Shown: positions 5,663 through 8,002 of the stretch, piece by piece | Layout of the letters: each line of letters begins with the position of its first letter | Position numbering within the stretch: position 1 is the first letter of the stretch | Source of the DNA: Alphaproteobacteria bacterium | GTDB lineage: Bacteria; Pseudomonadota; Alphaproteobacteria; Rhizobiales; Xanthobacteraceae | Assembly: GCA_005884745.1 (NCBI GenBank) | Contig: VAZU01000180.1 | Location: forward strand, 1-8,002 | Direction of reading: 5' to 3' | DNA length: 8,002 nucleotides | Program-made: the position numbers and the translations under genes | The notes under the pieces: model-generated | Told to the model about the DNA's origin: nothing | The model's database searches: none | Seen by the model: the letters and a program-made list of their open reading frames with translations, nothing else

Positions 5663-7429
5663 TTAAGCAGCCTGACGCGGCAGACGCAACACCTCGCGCT
5701 TCACCAATTCGCGATAGATGCCGTCGCCGCGCATCAGCTTCTCCGGCGGGCCGTCCTGAACGACTTTGCCCGCCATCAGCACGACGATTCGCTCGAAATT
5801 GCGCAAGGTGGACAGCCGATGCGCGATGGCGATGACCGTGCGGCCGCGCATCAGGCGATCCAGCGCCTCGCGGATCGCTTCCTCGGATTCGCTGTCGAGC
5901 GCCGAAGTTGCCTCGTCGAGCAGCAGGATCGGCGCATCTTTCAAAAAGGCGCGCGCGATCGCAATCCGCTGCCGCTGTCCGCCGGAGAGCTTCACGCCGC
6001 GATCCCCGACGATGGTTGCCGACCCGTTCGGCAGCGCCTCGATGAAGGTGTCGCAACGCGCCGCGATCGCCGCGTCCATCACCTCCGCCTCCGATGCGTC
6101 TTGCCGGCCGTAGCGGATATTCTCCAGGAGCGAGCGATGGAACAACGAGATATCCTGGGGCACCACGGCGATCGCCGCGCGCAGGCTCTCCTGGGTGACC
6201 AGGGAAATGTCCTGGCCGTCGATCAGGATGCGGCCGCGCTGCACGTCATAGAACCGCTGCAGCAGCGTGAACAAGCTCGATTTGCCGCTGCCGGAGGGCC
6301 CCACCAAGCCCACGCGCTGGCCGCGCCGCAGCGTGAGGCTGAAATTCTCGAAGACCTTGCGGCCGTCCGGGTATTTGAATCCGATGTTTTCGAACGCGAC
6401 GCTGGCACCCTTGCCGACCAATGGCGCCGCCTGCGGGTGGTCGCGCAGCTCGTGCGGGACCAGCAGCGTCGCGAGCGCTTCCGAAAGGCGGGCCATGTGC
6501 TGGGTCACATCGACCAGAGCCACCGCGAGGTCCCGGGTGGCATGCAGGATCGACAGGCCCAGCGTGCAGACCAGCACCACTTGTCCGGTCGTGGCGCGGC
6601 CGTGCTCCCACAGCACGAGCGCCCAGGCCACGAGACCGATCGTCAGCACCACCGTGATCAGCGCGTGCAATAGGCGGACCTTCTCCAGATAGAGCAGGCT
6701 CTGCCGCCGCGCGCCCATTTCGCGCCCGACCGTGCCGTCGAACCTGCGATATTCGCGCTTGAGCCCGCCGAACGCCCACACCAGGGGCATGTTGCCGATG
6801 ACATCCACCATCTCGCCGTCGACCGCCGCGGCCTTGTCGGCAAAATCGTGGTGCAGCGGCCTGCCGGCAGCGGCCAGACGGAACATCGCCAGCACGAGAA
6901 TTGCCGCGATCAGCGTCAGCCCGGCGGCCATTTGCCAGCTCACGGTGGTGACGAAAATGATGGCGCCCGCCGTTGCCACGCAGGGAGGCAGCACGTTCCA
7001 GACGAACATGTTCTCGACCGTGAACACGGCGTTCGAGGTCGCGGTGATGCGGCTGGTCAGCATTCCGGGCAGCCGCTCGGTGAAATAGCTCGGCGCGTGT
7101 CCGGTGAGGTGGCGGAACAGGTCGCTGCGCAGATCGCCGGTGACCGCCACGAACGTAAAGCTCGCGATCCAGCTGGCGACGCGCCACAGCAGGTTGTCGG
7201 CGGCGATCAGGGAGAGCAGCAGCGCGAACGCCGTCCAGATGTTCTCGGCGCCGCCGCCTCTGCCCGAAAGCGTGTCGACCAGGAACTTGACGCCGTACTG
7301 GGTGCTCACCGAGCAGATCACCGCGGCGAGTACCGCAGCGAGGATCAGCGCATGGGAGACTGGCCGCAAGCGGACGTAGCGCAGGAAGAAAGCCACCGGC
7401 CGGTTGGCGTAAGCACAGAGCAATTCCAT
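5663..7429 (-). CDS. ABC exporter, fused permease and ATPase (MsbA-like)
   Basis: A 588-residue half-transporter of the type IV (exporter) fold that would act as a homodimer in the inner membrane. The N-terminal ~310 residues hold six predicted membrane helices, roughly 22-43, 66-90, 148-162, 165-183, 254-275 and 278-296. The ATPase domain (about 340-575) is complete: Walker A GPSGSGKS (377-384), Q-loop Q425 in VVPQD, signature LSGGQ (481-485), Walker B ILLLDE with D505 and catalytic E506, D-loop SALD, and H-loop H537 in IAHRLST. All key residues are present, so it should be an active pump. The substrate cannot be read from the sequence; lipids, glycolipids or exopolysaccharide precursors are possible, and the adjacent glycan genes make an envelope-related cargo attractive but unproven. 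The ATG at 7429 (MELLCAYANRP) is chosen: GGGGG lies 4 nt and GGAGG 10 nt upstream. The open frame extends to a GTG at 7516, but that extension is low-complexity. Confidence 0.92.
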   Translation of the reverse strand: MELLCAYANRPVAFFLRYVRLRPVSHALILAAVLAAVICSVSTQYGVKFLVDTLSGRGGGAENIWTAFALLLSLIAADNLLWRVASWIASFTFVAVTGDLRSDLFRHLTGHAPSYFTERLPGMLTSRITATSNAVFTVENMFVWNVLPPCVATAGAIIFVTTVSWQMAAGLTLIAAILVLAMFRLAAAGRPLHHDFADKAAAVDGEMVDVIGNMPLVWAFGGLKREYRRFDGTVGREMGARRQSLLYLEKVRLLHALITVVLTIGLVAWALVLWEHGRATTGQVVLVCTLGLSILHATRDLAVALVDVTQHMARLSEALATLLVPHELRDHPQAAPLVGKGASVAFENIGFKYPDGRKVFENFSLTLRRGQRVGLVGPSGSGKSSLFTLLQRFYDVQRGRILIDGQDISLVTQESLRAAIAVVPQDISLFHRSLLENIRYGRQDASEAEVMDAAIAARCDTFIEALPNGSATIVGDRGVKLSGGQRQRIAIARAFLKDAPILLLDEATSALDSESEEAIREALDRLMRGRTVIAIAHRLSTLRNFERIVVLMAGKVVQDGPPEKLMRGDGIYRELVKREVLRLPRQAA

Positions 7430-7521
7430 GGTACCCCCGCCTCCATCACGTGCGCCGACGTGGACCGGCGGGGCGGCGTTGCCACGAACCCCCGCAGCTC
7501 CGGTCGAGCTATCCACGCCTC

Positions 7522-7547
7522 AACGCCACACCCGCCGGATTGGTTGC
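7522..7547 (-). promoter_or_regulatory. weak EcfG-like promoter candidate for the ABC exporter
   Basis: On the minus strand GCAAC (7543-7547) is separated by 17 bases from CGTT (7522-7525), one mismatch from the EcfG consensus GGAAC-N16/17-CGTT. It would lie about 93 bp upstream of the exporter ATG. The first half is imperfect, so this is a low-confidence call. Confidence 0.15.
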
Positions 7548-7548
7548 C

Positions 7549-7573
7549 GGAACTTTCGCGGCGTTAGCCGGTT
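7549..7573 (+). promoter_or_regulatory. putative EcfG (general stress response) promoter upstream of the glycosyltransferase
   Basis: GGAAC at 7549-7553 is followed by 16 bases and then GGTT at 7570-7573. This agrees with the alphaproteobacterial EcfG/sigma-EcfG consensus GGAAC-N16/17-cGTT except for the weakly conserved first base of the -10 element. The start codon of the glycosyltransferase is about 80 bp downstream, leaving room for a short untranslated leader. If correct, the gene would be induced through the PhyR-NepR-EcfG pathway. A single match of this length can occur by chance. Confidence 0.35.
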
Positions 7574-7652
7574 TAGACATGCGTGGGGGGCATCCCTTCT
7601 CGTCCCTGAACGAGTGGCTCCAAGGGTTGCCGAGCGAGAGGAGGCCATTTTC

Positions 7653-8002
7653 ATGCACATCGCCCAGGTAGCGCCGCTGACCGAGGCCGTGCCGCCGAAG
7701 CTCTACGGCGGTACCGAGCGCGTGGTTCACTGGCTGACCGAGGAACTGGTCGCGCTCGGCCACGACGTGACGCTATTTGCCAGCGGAGATTCCCGCACTT
7801 CGGGCACGTTGGAGCCGATGTGGCCGAAGGCATTGCGCCTGGACGGCTCGATCCGCGATCCCAATGCGTTGCACATGATGATGCTCGAACGCGTGCGCCA
7901 ACGCGCCGCAGAGTTCGACTTCCTGCATTTTCACCTGGATTATTATCCGTTCTCGCTGTTCTCGCGTCAGCCGACCCCCTTCGTGACGACGCTGCACGGG
8001 CG
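7653..8002 (+). CDS. glycosyltransferase family 4 (GT-B), N-terminal part (3' end outside window)
   Basis: The frame opens at ATG 7653 and runs without a stop to the end of the window (116 codons plus two bases). The N-terminus MHIAQVAPLTEAVPPKLYGGTERVVHWLTEELV is the typical first Rossmann segment of GT4-type glycosyltransferases: an initial beta strand, a proline-rich acceptor loop, the YGGTER motif (18-23), and a helix. It is followed by GHDVTLFASGDS (36-47), FDFLHFHLDYY (88-98) and VTTLHG (111-116), the usual conserved strand ends of this domain. The enzyme would transfer a sugar from an activated (probably nucleotide) donor in the cytoplasm; donor and acceptor are not determinable because the C-terminal donor-binding domain lies outside the window. 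A strong Shine-Dalgarno AGGAGG (7639-7644) lies eight bases before the ATG. The gene is divergent from the ABC exporter; the glucosidase gene lies one gene further along. Confidence 0.88.
   Translation, partial: MHIAQVAPLTEAVPPKLYGGTERVVHWLTEELVALGHDVTLFASGDSRTSGTLEPMWPKALRLDGSIRDPNALHMMMLERVRQRAAEFDFLHFHLDYYPFSLFSRQPTPFVTTLHG

Noticed and set aside
5641..5665. Overlapping palindromes CGGTACCG and TACCGCGGTA just after the exporter stop codon as a terminator
   Set aside because: The two palindromes overlap, give only short stems without loops, and no T-tract follows on the minus strand.
5486..6673. 395-codon plus-strand open frame opposite the ABC exporter
   Set aside because: It is antisense to the complete ATPase domain with all catalytic motifs; its translation is His/Gln/Arg-rich without motifs.
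7430..7516. 29-residue N-terminal extension of the ABC exporter from a GTG at 7516
   Set aside because: The extension is Gly/Ala-rich low complexity, and a better ribosome binding site precedes ATG 7429.

Overview
The window is GC-rich with dense, mostly minus-strand genes. Gene content and protein style (DUF1499 protein, MBL hydrolase with the THTHRDH motif and a C-terminal helical domain, trehalase/GDE-like amylo-alpha-1,6-glucosidase, YGGTER-type glycosyltransferase) suggest an alphaproteobacterium of the Rhizobiales, most like Bradyrhizobium and relatives. This placement rests on recalled family resemblance, not on a database search. No rRNA, tRNA, CRISPR array or intact insertion sequence was seen.

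Layout. Positions 2-400 hold the 3' end of a DUF1499 gene on the plus strand. It overlaps tail to tail by 22 bp with a minus-strand MBL-fold hydrolase (379-1296). A gene-poor stretch follows (about 1297-2257), containing only a 66-residue, very basic helix-turn-helix (SANT/Myb-like) protein at 1571-1771. Next is an unrecognised exported protein of 238 residues with a signal peptide and a C-terminal membrane segment (2258-2974). A short decayed piece of an RND efflux pump gene, matching only its extreme C-terminus, lies at 3201-3302, directly behind the stop codon of a glycogen-debranching-like glucosidase (3311-5428). An MsbA-type ABC exporter follows, also on the minus strand (5663-7429). A divergent intergenic region of about 220 bp separates it from the start of a GT-B family 4 glycosyltransferase on the plus strand (7653 to the window end).

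How the genes may fit together. The glucosidase, the ABC exporter and the glycosyltransferase form a neighbourhood concerned with carbohydrate and envelope or storage-polymer metabolism. A plausible EcfG-type (general stress response) promoter lies in front of the glycosyltransferase, which would fit stress-linked glycan metabolism; this is inference. The MBL hydrolase and DUF1499 gene look like ordinary housekeeping neighbours. No clear new multi-gene system is visible. The best non-obvious observations are the RND relic, the putative stress promoter, and the two small or unknown proteins (66 and 238 residues).
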